Shown here: in pieces, positions 24,005 through 33,328 of the stretch | How the letters are laid out: every line of letters starts with the position of its first letter | Numbering within the stretch: the stretch's first letter is position 1 | Source of the DNA: Erysipelotrichaceae bacterium | GTDB lineage: Bacteria > Bacillota_I > Bacilli_A > Erysipelotrichales > Erysipelotrichaceae | Length of the DNA: 64,000 nt | Direction: 5' to 3' | Assembly (NCBI GenBank): GCA_030694975.1 | Contig: JAUYTU010000010.1 | Location: 154,798 to 218,797, forward strand | Notes under the pieces: generated by a model | The model's database searches: none | What the model was told of the DNA's origin: nothing | Seen by the model: the letters and a program-made list of their open reading frames with translations, nothing else | Position numbers and translations under genes: made by a program

Positions 24005-24783
24005 TTAAATTCGAGAAATATCAAGGTACCGGCAATGACTTCATTCTGATTCAACCGCAATCGGTTGATTTACGAGTTCTTGCCCAACAACTGTGCGATC
24101 GCCACTTCGGCATCGGTGCGGATGGAATCATGATTCCCTATCCCAGCGAAGTCGCGGATATTAAAATGGAATATTTGAACAGTGATGGATCCCCTGCTCC
24201 GATGTGTGGCAATGGGTTGCGCTGTTTTGTGCGATACTGCATCAACCACGGAATTCTTCAAAAAGGTCCCATCACTGTCGAAACACTCGCCGGAATTATT
24301 GATGTTGATGCGCAACATGAATTAATCTCGTTGAATCTTGGACAGCCCTTGCTGGATTTAGAAAATGAATATGTCATCGATCACGATGAAGTCATTATTG
24401 ATGGAATAGCATTGCACACCCTGTTTCTGGGAACGTTGCACGCCGTCGTTATCGTCGATGAATCACTGGATATTCGACCTTTAGGCGAGAAGTTATCCTA
24501 CCATCCCCGATTCCCACAGGCCATTAATGTCAACTTTGTTGAAGTTATTGACCGAAAGACCATTAATGTAACGACGCATGAGCGAGGTGCCGGATGGACC
24601 TTATCTTGTGGGACCGGCAGTGCGGCTAGCGCTTATATAACCAATTTACTCGATTTAACGGAAGATGAAGTAACCGTACTTGTTCCCGGCGGTGAGTTGT
24701 CTGTCCAATGCCACGATGATGTCATTCTTAGTGGACCTGCTATTAAGATTGCTTCGGGGCTATATGAAGGAGAAGTTCAATGA
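24001..24783 (+). CDS. dapF: Diaminopimelate epimerase
   Basis: 260 residues. It interconverts LL- and meso-diaminopimelate using two cysteines. Both are present: Cys69 in SPAPMCGNGLRCF and Cys203 in TLSCGTGSAAS. The start FEKYQGTGNDFILI and HERGAGWT before the second Cys are also typical. Length is slightly below the usual 270-280. It overlaps lysC by ATGA and asd by ATGA, so translation is coupled in series. Confidence 0.95.
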   Translation: MIKFEKYQGTGNDFILIQPQSVDLRVLAQQLCDRHFGIGADGIMIPYPSEVADIKMEYLNSDGSPAPMCGNGLRCFVRYCINHGILQKGPITVETLAGIIDVDAQHELISLNLGQPLLDLENEYVIDHDEVIIDGIALHTLFLGTLHAVVIVDESLDIRPLGEKLSYHPRFPQAINVNFVEVIDRKTINVTTHERGAGWTLSCGTGSAASAYITNLLDLTEDEVTVLVPGGELSVQCHDDVILSGPAIKIASGLYEGEVQ

Positions 24784-25754
24784 AAAACATTGCGATTGTC
24801 GGGGCGACCGGCATGGTCGGACAAACGTTTGTTGCTCTGTTAGAGGAATATGATTTCCCTCTTAACCGTATTTATTTCTTTGCCTCCGCAAAATCCGCGG
24901 GTAAAAAGATCCTTTTTCGCAATAGTTCCTATCTGGTAGAAGAACTCAATGAACAAAGCTTCGATCGACCCATCGATATCGCCCTGTTCTCTGCCGGTGC
25001 CAGTGTGAGTAAGATATTCGCTCCAATCGCCGCAGCCAAAGGCATTACCGTGATTGACAATAGCAGTATGTGGCGAATGGACACACAGGTACCGCTGGTT
25101 GTTCCGGAAGTGAATCCTCAGGATGTGCAGTTTTCTTCCGGTATTATCGCCAATCCCAACTGTTCGACCATTCAATCGGTCATTCCACTCCATGCCCTAA
25201 AGTCCTTGGGACTGAAGCGAGTGATCTACACCACCTTTCAAGCCGTATCCGGATCGGGATATAAAGGTGTTAATGACCTGAAATTAAACCTGGATGGACA
25301 AGATGGGACATTCTATCCCAAGCCCATCTTGCATAATGCATTGGCCCGCATCGACACGATGCTTGAGGATGGGTATACCAAAGAGGAAGTCAAAATGGTG
25401 GATGAAACCCGCAAGATTCTACATCTGCCCGATCTTGCGGTGACTGCGACTTGTGTTCGCATTCCCGTGTTCAACGGGCATAGTGTATCCGTCAATGTCG
25501 AACTTGAAGAACCGTTTGAGATGTCTGAAATTATTGCGTTGTTACGATCACAAGCCGGAATCAAAGTATTTGAGACTGAGATACCCACACCCATGGACGC
25601 CAGCGGTCAGGACTTGGTTTACGTCGGTCGGATTCGCCGCGATTACAGTGTCCCCAACGGAGTGAATCTTTGGGTCGTAGCCGATAATATTCGTAAAGGC
25701 GCAGCCGCCAATGCCATTCAAATCGCATCCCTATTAATGGAGGAAAACACATGA
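24780..25754 (+). CDS. asd: Aspartate-semialdehyde dehydrogenase
   Basis: 324 residues. It reduces aspartyl phosphate to aspartate semialdehyde with NADPH. Motifs are the nucleotide loop IVGATGMVGQTF, SAGASVSK, VIDNSSMWRM and the catalytic Cys128 in NPNCSTIQ; QAVSGSGYKG and RIPVFNGHSVSVNVE follow. GGAGAAG precedes the ATG, and it overlaps dapF and dapA by ATGA. The enzyme feeds dapA directly, which explains its place in the lysine operon. Confidence 0.96.
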   Translation: MKNIAIVGATGMVGQTFVALLEEYDFPLNRIYFFASAKSAGKKILFRNSSYLVEELNEQSFDRPIDIALFSAGASVSKIFAPIAAAKGITVIDNSSMWRMDTQVPLVVPEVNPQDVQFSSGIIANPNCSTIQSVIPLHALKSLGLKRVIYTTFQAVSGSGYKGVNDLKLNLDGQDGTFYPKPILHNALARIDTMLEDGYTKEEVKMVDETRKILHLPDLAVTATCVRIPVFNGHSVSVNVELEEPFEMSEIIALLRSQAGIKVFETEIPTPMDASGQDLVYVGRIRRDYSVPNGVNLWVVADNIRKGAAANAIQIASLLMEENT

Positions 25755-26641
25755 AATTATTTCAGGGCTCAGGAGTAGCCATCGTAACACCGTTTAAAGA
25801 TGATCAGATCAATCTTGAAGAATTCGCAACCTTAATTAACTGGCACATTGAGCATAAAACCGATGCGATCATCGTTATCGGAACAACCGGAGAATCTCCG
25901 GTATTATCCTTGGATGAAAAGAAACTTTTGATTAGAAGTGCTGTTGAATTTGCCAATGGTCGTATTCCGATCATCGCCAATACCGGCACCAACAGTACCG
26001 CGCAATCCATCGAACTGTCCCTCTTTGCGCAAAGTGTTGGCGTGGATGGACTTCTTTTAGTATCTCCTTATTACAATAAGCCGACGCAACGCGGATTGAT
26101 CGCCCATTTCAGCGCCATTGCAAACGCGGTTGATTTACCGATTATTTTATACAATGTTCCATCTCGTTGCGGGGTTAACATTCAAGCAGAAACGGTCGTT
26201 GAATTATCGAAAATAGCGAATATCATCGGTATCAAGGAAGCCAGTGGCAATCTTGAGCAAATCCGCGAGATTATCAATGGCACAGATGAAGAGTTTGCGG
26301 TTTACTCCGGCAATGATGATCAGATTTTTGACGTATTAGCTCTGGGTGGCGATGGCGTTATCTCAGTGAGTGCGAATTTGATCCCTCATACAATATCTGA
26401 GTTATGCGCTCTATATCTTTTGGGAAAAGTTACGGAAGCTGCGGCTTTGTCCGATCATTTATCCCTTTTGCATAAGGTGTTATTTATTGAAAGCAATCCG
26501 GTTCCCGTTAAAGCTGCGATGAATGTCTGCGGCCATGATGTCGGACACACCCGTCTGCCTTTGGTTGATTTAGAGGATGAACATCGAGTCGTTTTGATGG
26601 AAGCGCTGAATCATTATCACTTGTTGGGTGATCTTCTATGA
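25751..26641 (+). CDS. dapA: 4-hydroxy-tetrahydrodipicolinate synthase
   Basis: 296-residue TIM-barrel of the class I aldolase type. It joins pyruvate and aspartate semialdehyde. Key motifs are VIVIGTTGESPVLSLDE (substrate-binding TTGE), the Tyr of the triad in LYNVPSRCGV, and the Schiff-base Lys in IIGIKEASGN. YSGNDDQIFDVLALGGDGVISV near the end is also typical. AATGGAGG lies before the ATG at 25751. Overlaps asd and dapB by ATGA. Confidence 0.96.
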   Translation: MKLFQGSGVAIVTPFKDDQINLEEFATLINWHIEHKTDAIIVIGTTGESPVLSLDEKKLLIRSAVEFANGRIPIIANTGTNSTAQSIELSLFAQSVGVDGLLLVSPYYNKPTQRGLIAHFSAIANAVDLPIILYNVPSRCGVNIQAETVVELSKIANIIGIKEASGNLEQIREIINGTDEEFAVYSGNDDQIFDVLALGGDGVISVSANLIPHTISELCALYLLGKVTEAAALSDHLSLLHKVLFIESNPVPVKAAMNVCGHDVGHTRLPLVDLEDEHRVVLMEALNHYHLLGDLL

Positions 26642-27375
26642 AACTGCTGATTTGTGGAGTGATGGGAAAGATGGGACAGCTGCTCGTCCATCAGGCATTA
26701 GCGAATCTACAGATGACTTTAATGGGTGGTGTTGATTCAAGGGGAAGAAAAATGCAGGGTTGTGATATATTTCAAACCTTTGACGATGCTCCATTAGCAG
26801 ATGTCATTATTGATTTCTCCTATCCGGATCAGCTTGACTCCTTACTCACGTACGCACTGGATCATCATGTTCCTTTGGTACTGGCAACCACCGGATATAC
26901 CCCTCAACAGGAGCAAGCCATTATCTCAGCTTCAGAAAAACTTCCGATATTTCGCAGCGCAAACTTCTCGTATGGGGTATTGGTCATGCGCAAACTACTT
27001 GCTGTTGCCAGTGAGTTGTTAGGTGAAGGATTTGATATTGAGCTGATTGAAGCCCATCACAATCAGAAAGCGGATGCGCCTAGCGGTACGGCGAAACTGT
27101 TGGTTAAGACGATCAATGATGCGTTACCTTCCGTAAGAGATGTGGTATTGAATCATAATCAGGGGAAGCGAAATCCTGACACCATCGGTGTCCATGCCAT
27201 TCGTGCCGGAGCCATTGCGGGTGATCACACGGTGCTTTTTGCATCGGAATCTGAAAGCATCGAAATCAGTCATCGGGCATTCTCGAAAGAAGTGTTTGCC
27301 CAAGGCGCCTTGCGTGCCGCAACATTTATCGCCAATAAGCCAAATGGCTTATATACGATGGATGATTTGATATAA
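26638..27375 (+). CDS. dapB: 4-hydroxy-tetrahydrodipicolinate reductase
   Basis: 245 residues. It reduces the DapA product with NAD(P)H. Motifs are the nucleotide loop CGVMGKMGQLL, VLATTGYTPQQ, SANFSYGVLVM and the substrate loop HHNQKADAPSGTAK. IGVHAIRAGAIAGDHTVLF and the C-terminal FSKEVFAQGALRAATFI are conserved as well. It overlaps dapA by ATGA and is followed after 17 bases by dapH. Confidence 0.96.
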   Translation: MKLLICGVMGKMGQLLVHQALANLQMTLMGGVDSRGRKMQGCDIFQTFDDAPLADVIIDFSYPDQLDSLLTYALDHHVPLVLATTGYTPQQEQAIISASEKLPIFRSANFSYGVLVMRKLLAVASELLGEGFDIELIEAHHNQKADAPSGTAKLLVKTINDALPSVRDVVLNHNQGKRNPDTIGVHAIRAGAIAGDHTVLFASESESIEISHRAFSKEVFAQGALRAATFIANKPNGLYTMDDLI

Positions 27376-27392
27376 AGGAGAAATATTGAGCT

Positions 27393-28100
27393 ATGGAAAA
27401 TTTTTTGACCGATCCCTACGCGATCGCTGCTTTTATTAAGAACAGTGTTAAGAAAACACCGGTCAAACTTTATGTGAACGGTGATTTTACTCAGGTTGAC
27501 TTTGACGGTATGCAGGTGTTTGGCAGTGAACATTCGAAAGTAATTTTCGCTGATATTTCTACGATGGATGAATTTCTGTTAAAACACCCGTTTTTAACGG
27601 ATATCGTTATGGAAGTCGATCGCCGAAACAGCGCTATACCGCTTTTAGATATTTCTCATATTGAAGCTCGAATTGAGCCGGGAGTGTTGATTCGCGAGCA
27701 TGTATCAATTGGTAAAAACGCGGTCATCATGATGGGTGCCGTCATTAATATCGGTGCCATCATTGGTGATGGAACGATGATCGATATGAATGCGGTCATC
27801 GGGGCTCGGGGAACGATTGGTAAAAACTGTCACATCGGTGCCGGATCTGTGGTTGCCGGTGTATTGGAACCGCCAAGCAAACAACCGGTGATCATTGAGG
27901 ATAATGTGCTGATCGGAGCCAATGCGGTCATACTTGAAGGGGTTGTGATTGGTAAAAATGCCGTGGTTGCGGCCGGTTCAGTTGTCTTGGAGAATGTTGA
28001 AGCAGATATGGTCGTTGCCGGATCACCGGCAAGAGTCATTAAGCGTCGCGATGAAAAAACGGATGCAAAGACCGAGATTCTTGCGGATCTGAGGAAATAG
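27393..28100 (+). CDS. dapH: Tetrahydrodipicolinate N-acetyltransferase
   Basis: 235 residues. An N-terminal DapH domain (about 1-75) precedes a left-handed beta-helix of hexapeptide repeats, e.g. [40 protein letters not shown] and [14 protein letters not shown]. The family acetylates tetrahydrodipicolinate with acetyl-CoA, which marks the acetylated branch of DAP synthesis rather than the succinylated one. AAGGAG lies 12 bases before the ATG, a rather long spacing. The partner deacetylase gene follows two bases later. Confidence 0.94.
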   Translation: MENFLTDPYAIAAFIKNSVKKTPVKLYVNGDFTQVDFDGMQVFGSEHSKVIFADISTMDEFLLKHPFLTDIVMEVDRRNSAIPLLDISHIEARIEPGVLIREHVSIGKNAVIMMGAVINIGAIIGDGTMIDMNAVIGARGTIGKNCHIGAGSVVAGVLEPPSKQPVIIEDNVLIGANAVILEGVVIGKNAVVAAGSVVLENVEADMVVAGSPARVIKRRDEKTDAKTEILADLRK

Positions 28101-28102
28101 CC

Positions 28103-29230
28103 ATGAAACATTCATTAGAGTGGGTTACTTCGACTCGTCGGTTACTGCACCAAATCCCGGAACTTGGTTTTGATTTATTCAAAACTTCCGAATACGTGCG
28201 AAGTATTATGGAATCATTGGGATACTCTGTGGAATCCGTTGCCAGGACGGGTTGGATTGCTTTTAAGCAGGGTGAATTAAATGAGGTTATTGCCTTTCGT
28301 GCGGATATGGATGCCCTTCCGGTCAATGAAACAACGAATGTTGAATTTGCCTCCGAGCATCCCGGAAAGATGCATGCCTGCGGACACGACGGTCATATGA
28401 CGATGTTGTTGGGTTTGGCGAAGCGATTAGCAAAGCAACAGACGAAGTATTCTGTGGTCTTTATTTTCCAACCGGCCGAAGAAGGTCCGGGTGGAGCAAA
28501 TATCATTGTTAATTCCAAACTGTTCTCATCCTTTAATATCAAAGCGATTTTTGGTATCCACCTTTACCCTGGCCTGCCGGAAGGGATCTTCGGTCTTTGC
28601 GAAGGGCCGATGATGGCTAAAAACGGCGAGTTTGATCTGACGATTCGCGGAATCAGTGCTCACGGAGCTCAACCGCACTTAGGAACTGACGCAGTATTGG
28701 CTCAAGCATCATTGATCCAAGGATTTCATTCCATTGTCAGTCGCAATCTTAATCCATTGGACAGTGCTGTTATTACCGTTGGAACCATTAAAGGTGGTGA
28801 GGCTCGCAACATCATCGCTCAATCGGTTTCCATTAGCGGTACGATTCGGGCATTCGATGAGGATGTGTATGTCATGTTGAAGAACAGAATGAATTCAATG
28901 ATTGCCGGATGTGAAACTTCTTATGGTGTTACGATCGAATCTTCAATTCGAGACTATTATCCGCCGGTCGTCAATGACCGAAAATTGGTACAATTGGCAA
29001 GAACTGTAATCAGCGAAAATGAACAAACAGACATTCAGCCCTTAATGATTTCTGAGGATTTCAGTTTCTATCAACAAGTTGTTCCGGGATGTTTTGTGCT
29101 GTTAGGTACCAAAAATGAGGATAAAGGCTATGTATCCCCTTTGCATAGCAGTAATTTCAATTTCGATGAAGCGGTATTGCTTAAAGGGATTGATTTCTTC
29201 GAGAATATCCTAAAGAATTTCGGTGCGTAA
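28103..29230 (+). CDS. dapL: N-acetyldiaminopimelate deacetylase
   Basis: 375-residue M20D metallopeptidase-like amidohydrolase. It removes the acetyl group to give LL-diaminopimelate. Metal motifs are HACGHDGHMTML, the acidic EEGPGGANI and GIHLYPGLPEG; ISAHGAQPHLGTDA marks the lid domain. Many M20D proteins act on other N-acyl amino acids, but the position directly after dapH settles the role. It begins two bases after dapH and ends at a terminator, closing the operon. The aminotransferase step between DapH and this enzyme is not encoded here. Confidence 0.92.
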   Translation: MKHSLEWVTSTRRLLHQIPELGFDLFKTSEYVRSIMESLGYSVESVARTGWIAFKQGELNEVIAFRADMDALPVNETTNVEFASEHPGKMHACGHDGHMTMLLGLAKRLAKQQTKYSVVFIFQPAEEGPGGANIIVNSKLFSSFNIKAIFGIHLYPGLPEGIFGLCEGPMMAKNGEFDLTIRGISAHGAQPHLGTDAVLAQASLIQGFHSIVSRNLNPLDSAVITVGTIKGGEARNIIAQSVSISGTIRAFDEDVYVMLKNRMNSMIAGCETSYGVTIESSIRDYYPPVVNDRKLVQLARTVISENEQTDIQPLMISEDFSFYQQVVPGCFVLLGTKNEDKGYVSPLHSSNFNFDEAVLLKGIDFFENILKNFGA

Positions 29231-29243
29231 ATCGCACCTTTTT
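29222..29243 (+). terminator. Terminator of the lysine operon
   Basis: GGTGCG-TAAAT-CGCACC followed by TTTTTC. The stem starts inside the last codons of dapL. Confidence 0.85.
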
Positions 29244-29310
29244 CTTATAACATATCTCATAAATTTATGGTATAGTTTGATTACTGAATGCCGGGGGGTG
29301 TGATGTAAGG

Positions 29311-30411
29311 TTGAACCGTTATCATCGTTTTGTTACGAATAATTATCATTTTAAGCCGGATGAACCGGAATATTGGCAGACGTATCTGATTAACAATATC
29401 TTATTGATATTAATTCCGATATTTTTGTTTTTATTTTTCTTTAACATTTTTATCCAACGATGGTTCATTATTATAATTATTGATGTGATTGCCATGCTGA
29501 TTTCACTGTTCTTAATGTTATTTTTTCATAAAACCAACGATGTTGCGAAAACTTCAAAATTTTCGGTAGCGCTCTATACTTCCCTTATGGTTGCTTATGT
29601 TCTTATTTCTGGTCCGAAAGATTATGCCTTTGCTTGGATTCTGGTCTTACCACCCCTATCCTATTTCTTACTTGGACGCAATGCCGGAAGGTTTGTGACC
29701 ATGTTCTCCTTAATATTTATTTTTGTTGGTATTTTGTTCTTCTCCCTGCCTTGGAAATCCGACACATTCAATCTTGTTTCATTCGTGAATCTCTTGTTCG
29801 CAACAATTTGCGTTACGATTCTTATTTCGTTTTCAGAGTTGAGTCGCGCAAAAGCATATGATTTTATTCAACTGAAAAATGAAGAGTTGATGCGTCTGTC
29901 TCATACCGATGCACTGACCGGAATCAGTAATCGATTAAAACTGGATGAAGTCATGATGAAGGAGTTAGCACGTGTTCGACGGGGTACGCCTCATTTCAGT
30001 ATTATCATGGGTGATTTGGATTTATTCAAGCACTTCAATGACAGTTACGGTCATTTGGTTGGTGATCAGATACTGGTTGAGATTGCCTCAACGATCGTAC
30101 CTATCTGCCGGTTGACAGATACTGTCGGGCGATGGGGCGGCGAAGAATTTTTGGTTATCTGTCCTGAAACATCAACTGAAGGTGCGATGGTGCTAGCCGA
30201 GAAGATCCGTAAAGCGGTTGAATCATTGCCTTTGCATCGATACGGTTCGGTAACGATCAGTCTTGGGGTTACCAGAAGCAAAACCGATGATGATATCAAT
30301 ACGATTGTTATGCGTGCAGACAAAGCCCTATATATAGCAAAATCAGATGGGCGTAATCAGGTTCGCTCAATGCAGAGCACATTACATCAACTTTCTTTTG
30401 ATGAAACTTAA
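29311..30411 (+). CDS. Membrane diguanylate cyclase (GGEEF)
   Basis: 366 residues. About six membrane helices (residues 25-190) carry no recognised sensor motif. The GGDEF domain follows with SHTDALTGISNRLKLDE, MGDLDLFKHFNDSYGHLVGD and the catalytic GGEEF at about 276, preceded by the I-site RLTD. The enzyme should make c-di-GMP and be product-inhibited. The start is probably the TTG at 29311, with GGGGGGTG upstream; no in-frame ATG fits, because the nearby ATG is followed at once by TAA. It stands between the lysine operon terminator and a convergent terminator before ptsI. Confidence 0.92.
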   Translation: MNRYHRFVTNNYHFKPDEPEYWQTYLINNILLILIPIFLFLFFFNIFIQRWFIIIIIDVIAMLISLFLMLFFHKTNDVAKTSKFSVALYTSLMVAYVLISGPKDYAFAWILVLPPLSYFLLGRNAGRFVTMFSLIFIFVGILFFSLPWKSDTFNLVSFVNLLFATICVTILISFSELSRAKAYDFIQLKNEELMRLSHTDALTGISNRLKLDEVMMKELARVRRGTPHFSIIMGDLDLFKHFNDSYGHLVGDQILVEIASTIVPICRLTDTVGRWGGEEFLVICPETSTEGAMVLAEKIRKAVESLPLHRYGSVTISLGVTRSKTDDDINTIVMRADKALYIAKSDGRNQVRSMQSTLHQLSFDET

Positions 30412-30469
30412 ATAAATTCACATGCGTATTGTATGAAAATATGATCTTTACTTGAGAAACCATGATTAA

Positions 30470-30503
30470 TCAAAGGACACATCTTGCGATGTGTCCTTTG
30501 TTT
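30470..30503. terminator. Bidirectional terminator between the cyclase and ptsI
   Basis: CAAAGGACACATC-TTGC-GATGTGTCCTTTG is a 13-bp stem. TTTATTTATT follows on the plus side; the minus side begins at the ptsI stop. Confidence 0.8.
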
Positions 30504-32205
30504 ATTTATTGATTGATTTTTTGATAAGTTCAATGACTTCTTCCGCTGTACCCAATGTCAGCGCTTTTTCAGCCATGGCTTTCATATCGGAATAACGTAA
30601 TTCACGAACCATTTTTCGTGCACCGAGGATGGACGATGCGGACATCGAGAATTCATCCAATCCCAGCCCTAACAGAACCGGAACTGCTAATTCTTCTCCA
30701 GCCATTTCACCGCACATACCCGCCCACTTACCTTCTTTGTGAGCTCCGTCAATCGTCATTTTAATTAAACGAAGCAGTGATGGATTGTAGGGTTGATACA
30801 GATAAGAGACTTTCTCACTCATCCGATCCGCAGCCATCGAATATTGAATTAAATCGTTGGTACCAATACTCATGAAATCAACTTCTTTGGCAAATTGATC
30901 AGCCAAGACGGCGGCTGCCGGTATTTCAACCATGATTCCCAATTGATACTTGCCAACTTTTTGACCTTCATAGATCAGATTTTCTTTTTCGTCTTCAATG
31001 ATGGCTTTTGCATCACGGAACTCCTGAAGAGTCGCAATCATTGGAAACATAATACAAAGATTGCCGTGAACACTTGCTCTTAACAATGCCCGCAACTGCG
31101 TGCGGAAGATATCGGTACGATCTAAGCACAGACGAATGGCACGATATCCTAAGAAAGGATTCATTTCCTTAGGTAACGGTAAATAAGACAACTCTTTATC
31201 ACCGCCGATATCCAATGTACGTACCACAACCGGCTTATTCTTCATGCGTTCAAGAACCGTCTTATAAGCTTCAAACTGCTCGTCTTCGGTTGGCAGTGCG
31301 ATAGCGTCCATGTATAAGAATTCAGTGCGGTACAGACCGACACCTTCTCCACCATTATTCAACACTCCGATGACATCATTGGGCGTTCCGATATTTCCTA
31401 CCAATTCGACATGATGACCATCTAGGGTAATGCTGTCTGCATCCTTAAGTACTTTTAAGCTTTGCTTCATTTCCGCAAAGCGATTGGCTTTGTTAGTATA
31501 ATGTTTGATTTCTTCATCGGTCGGTTTAATGATCACCACACCATCCAATGCATCTAAGATGATTTTATCACCATGATCGCACTTCGATAATAAATCACCG
31601 GCACCGACGACGGCAGGTATCTCAAGACTGCGCGCCATAATAGCGGAGTGGGAAGTCCGTCCGCCGATCTCAGTAGCAAAACCTTTTGTAAAAACTTTGT
31701 TGAGTTGAGCGGTATCCGAAGGTGTTAAATCGTGAGCTACAATCACAACTTCTTCATCAATTAATGCCAGATTAGGAATCATAACATTGCAAATATGGCA
31801 TTTGATCCGATAGGTAACATCCTTTATATCCGCAGCTCTTTCTTTAAAATAGGCATCTTCCATCGCTTCAAACATTGAAATAAACATGCCTCCGACTTCA
31901 TTGACCGCAAACTCGGCATTGACACCTTCGGAGCGAATCAACTCTTCGATCTGACCGATAAACTCTGGATCCTGCGTCACCATTAGATGTGCATCAAAGA
32001 TCGCTAATTCTTCATCTGTCAAACGTCCGACAGCTTTTTGTTGAATGACTTGAATGTCTTTTTGAGTTTTCTCTAATGCTACCGATAGTTTCTTGACTTC
32101 AGTTTCAGCATCTGAATCTTTACGTTCGATATTAAGAACCGGATGTTCTAATTTATACACTTTTGAAACAACTACACCGGATGAAGCTGCAATTCCCTTG
32201 TACAT
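30502..32205 (-). CDS. ptsI: PTS enzyme I (phosphoenolpyruvate-protein phosphotransferase)
   Basis: 567 residues. It takes phosphate from PEP and passes it to HPr for sugar uptake. The start [17 protein letters not shown], the active-site His in [21 protein letters not shown] (about 190), the PEP-binding [13 protein letters not shown] and the C-terminal barrel motif [19 protein letters not shown] and [15 protein letters not shown] are all present. AAGGAGG precedes the ATG at 32205; the frame extends 20 codons upstream without a better site. No ptsH is beside it. Instead it lies 11 bases after an acyl carrier protein gene. Confidence 0.96.
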   Translation of the reverse strand: MYKGIAASSGVVVSKVYKLEHPVLNIERKDSDAETEVKKLSVALEKTQKDIQVIQQKAVGRLTDEELAIFDAHLMVTQDPEFIGQIEELIRSEGVNAEFAVNEVGGMFISMFEAMEDAYFKERAADIKDVTYRIKCHICNVMIPNLALIDEEVVIVAHDLTPSDTAQLNKVFTKGFATEIGGRTSHSAIMARSLEIPAVVGAGDLLSKCDHGDKIILDALDGVVIIKPTDEEIKHYTNKANRFAEMKQSLKVLKDADSITLDGHHVELVGNIGTPNDVIGVLNNGGEGVGLYRTEFLYMDAIALPTEDEQFEAYKTVLERMKNKPVVVRTLDIGGDKELSYLPLPKEMNPFLGYRAIRLCLDRTDIFRTQLRALLRASVHGNLCIMFPMIATLQEFRDAKAIIEDEKENLIYEGQKVGKYQLGIMVEIPAAAVLADQFAKEVDFMSIGTNDLIQYSMAADRMSEKVSYLYQPYNPSLLRLIKMTIDGAHKEGKWAGMCGEMAGEELAVPVLLGLGLDEFSMSASSILGARKMVRELRYSDMKAMAEKALTLGTAEEVIELIKKSINK

Positions 32206-32216
32206 AAACGTCCTCC

Positions 32217-32441
32217 TTATTTCTTTTTCGCTACCAAATTCACTACGTCGCTGATACTTTTGCATCCCAGCAACTCATCATCCGAGAAAGTGACATTGAG
32301 TTGTTTTTCCAACTCTAAAAGGACTTCTACCAAGTCCAATGAATCGATCCCAATTTCCTTTAATGTAGAACTTTCGGTCAGTTGACCGGTCTTAATGCCA
32401 CGATTTTCCAATAGTGTTTTTAGTCTAGAAAAAGTATCCAT
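32217..32441 (-). CDS. acpP: Acyl carrier protein
   Basis: 74 residues, acidic and helical. The phosphopantetheine Ser34 is in [15 protein letters not shown], the standard ACP motif, flanked by LKEIG and the late SISDVVNLV helix. It would carry fatty-acid chains in the cytoplasm. The start is the ATG at 32441 after GAGGTG; a GTG three codons upstream is part of that site. It is the middle gene of a three-gene unit with an HTH-like protein before it and ptsI after it. A second ACP may exist elsewhere, so whether this is the main one is unclear. Confidence 0.92.
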   Translation of the reverse strand: MDTFSRLKTLLENRGIKTGQLTESSTLKEIGIDSLDLVEVLLELEKQLNVTFSDDELLGCKSISDVVNLVAKKK

Positions 32442-32457
32442 GTTGTGCACCTCTGTA

Positions 32458-32772
32458 TTATTTTACCATTTTTCGACCATGCAAGCAACGTATAAATGTG
32501 TCCATACTTTGATGCTTATGGCGATAAAAAGAGCTTCTTGAATAGTATTCAAGATACCAATTTGGACTTGGTTTTTCCATAAACTCCTTCATGATAATCT
32601 TCTTATGCTCTTCGTTAAGTTGCGATAGCGCATGTCTCATCAGTCGATCAAAATCACTGCAACCATAGGCGTGCTCATACATATTATCCGTATTCTCACG
32701 AATCGTTTTGGTCTGCCCCCAAAGTACAAACAAGTATGAAAGTAATTGTTTCTTTTGTGCAAAACTGGTCAT
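32458..32772 (-). CDS. Small HTH-like protein, possibly MG284/MPN403 family
   Basis: 104 residues, basic at the end. The part SPNWYLEYYSRSSFYRHKHQSMDTFIRCLHGRK looks like a region-4-type helix-turn-helix with a recognition helix rich in Ser, Arg and His, as in ArpU-like and MG284/MPN403-like proteins of mollicutes. This assignment is from pattern memory and uncertain. GAGGTGAATATC precedes the ATG at 32772; an earlier in-frame ATG overlaps the site. It is first in the unit with acpP and ptsI and may regulate it, but nothing shows this directly. Confidence 0.5.
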   Translation of the reverse strand: MTSFAQKKQLLSYLFVLWGQTKTIRENTDNMYEHAYGCSDFDRLMRHALSQLNEEHKKIIMKEFMEKPSPNWYLEYYSRSSFYRHKHQSMDTFIRCLHGRKMVK

Positions 32773-32903
32773 GATATTCACCTCTAGTGTTATCTATGCT
32801 ATAACTTTGCATATTCCTTGATGTGAAATATATCTCTTTCAATTTGATGTATTTAGTGATAAAATACTCAGTGTAAATTCAAAAGAAAGAAAGTTGGGAT
32901 ATT

Positions 32904-33290
32904 TTGGAAGCTCTATATAAAGTTATTCATCTCTTTGTCATTGATTTGACAAAACTATTGATGTTAGCATTGGAATTAACCGGAGCTACGGTTATCATTA
33001 TCGTTTCCTTTCAGACCCTGAGCAGATTCGCAAGATTAAAGTACCGCCAGACATCCACTGAACTCCGCATTCGTTTGGGACGTGGAATTGCGTTGGGGCT
33101 ATTGTTCTACTTGGCCGCTGAGGTTTTGCGCTTAATCACCATTCGTGATTATACGGACTTGGCTATCGTCAGTGCAATTATTGTCTTACATGTCATCGTC
33201 TCGGTTTTGGTCAGTTGGGAAGTATCTCATAGTTTAAAACATGTTCGGGAAGAACTTGAATACGATCACGATTTAGACAGCAAACTCTAA
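32904..33290 (+). CDS. DUF1622 family membrane protein
   Basis: 128 residues with three membrane helices. The pattern fits DUF1622: LLMLALELTGATVIIIVSF, then YRQTSTELRIRLGRGIALGLLFYLAAEVLRLI and the third helix LAIVSAIIVLHVIVSVLVSWEV, with a charged C-terminus. The function is unknown. The start appears to be TTG at 32904; the upstream GAAAGAAAGTTGGG is a weak site. It is divergent from the HTH-acpP-ptsI unit. Confidence 0.75.
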   Translation: MEALYKVIHLFVIDLTKLLMLALELTGATVIIIVSFQTLSRFARLKYRQTSTELRIRLGRGIALGLLFYLAAEVLRLITIRDYTDLAIVSAIIVLHVIVSVLVSWEVSHSLKHVREELEYDHDLDSKL

Positions 33291-33302
33291 TCGAAGACAC
33301 AA

Positions 33303-33328
33303 AAACAGTCCTTGCGGACTGTTTTTAT
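33303..33328. terminator. Bidirectional terminator between the DUF1622 gene and the opp operon
   Basis: ACAGTCC-TTGC-GGACTGT with T runs on both strands. It ends the plus-strand gene and the minus-strand opp operon. Confidence 0.85.

Noticed and set aside
32821..32840. TGTGAAATATATC resembling a Rex operator upstream of the DUF1622 gene
   Set aside because: Only the left half fits; the right half reads CTCTTTC instead of TTCACAA.
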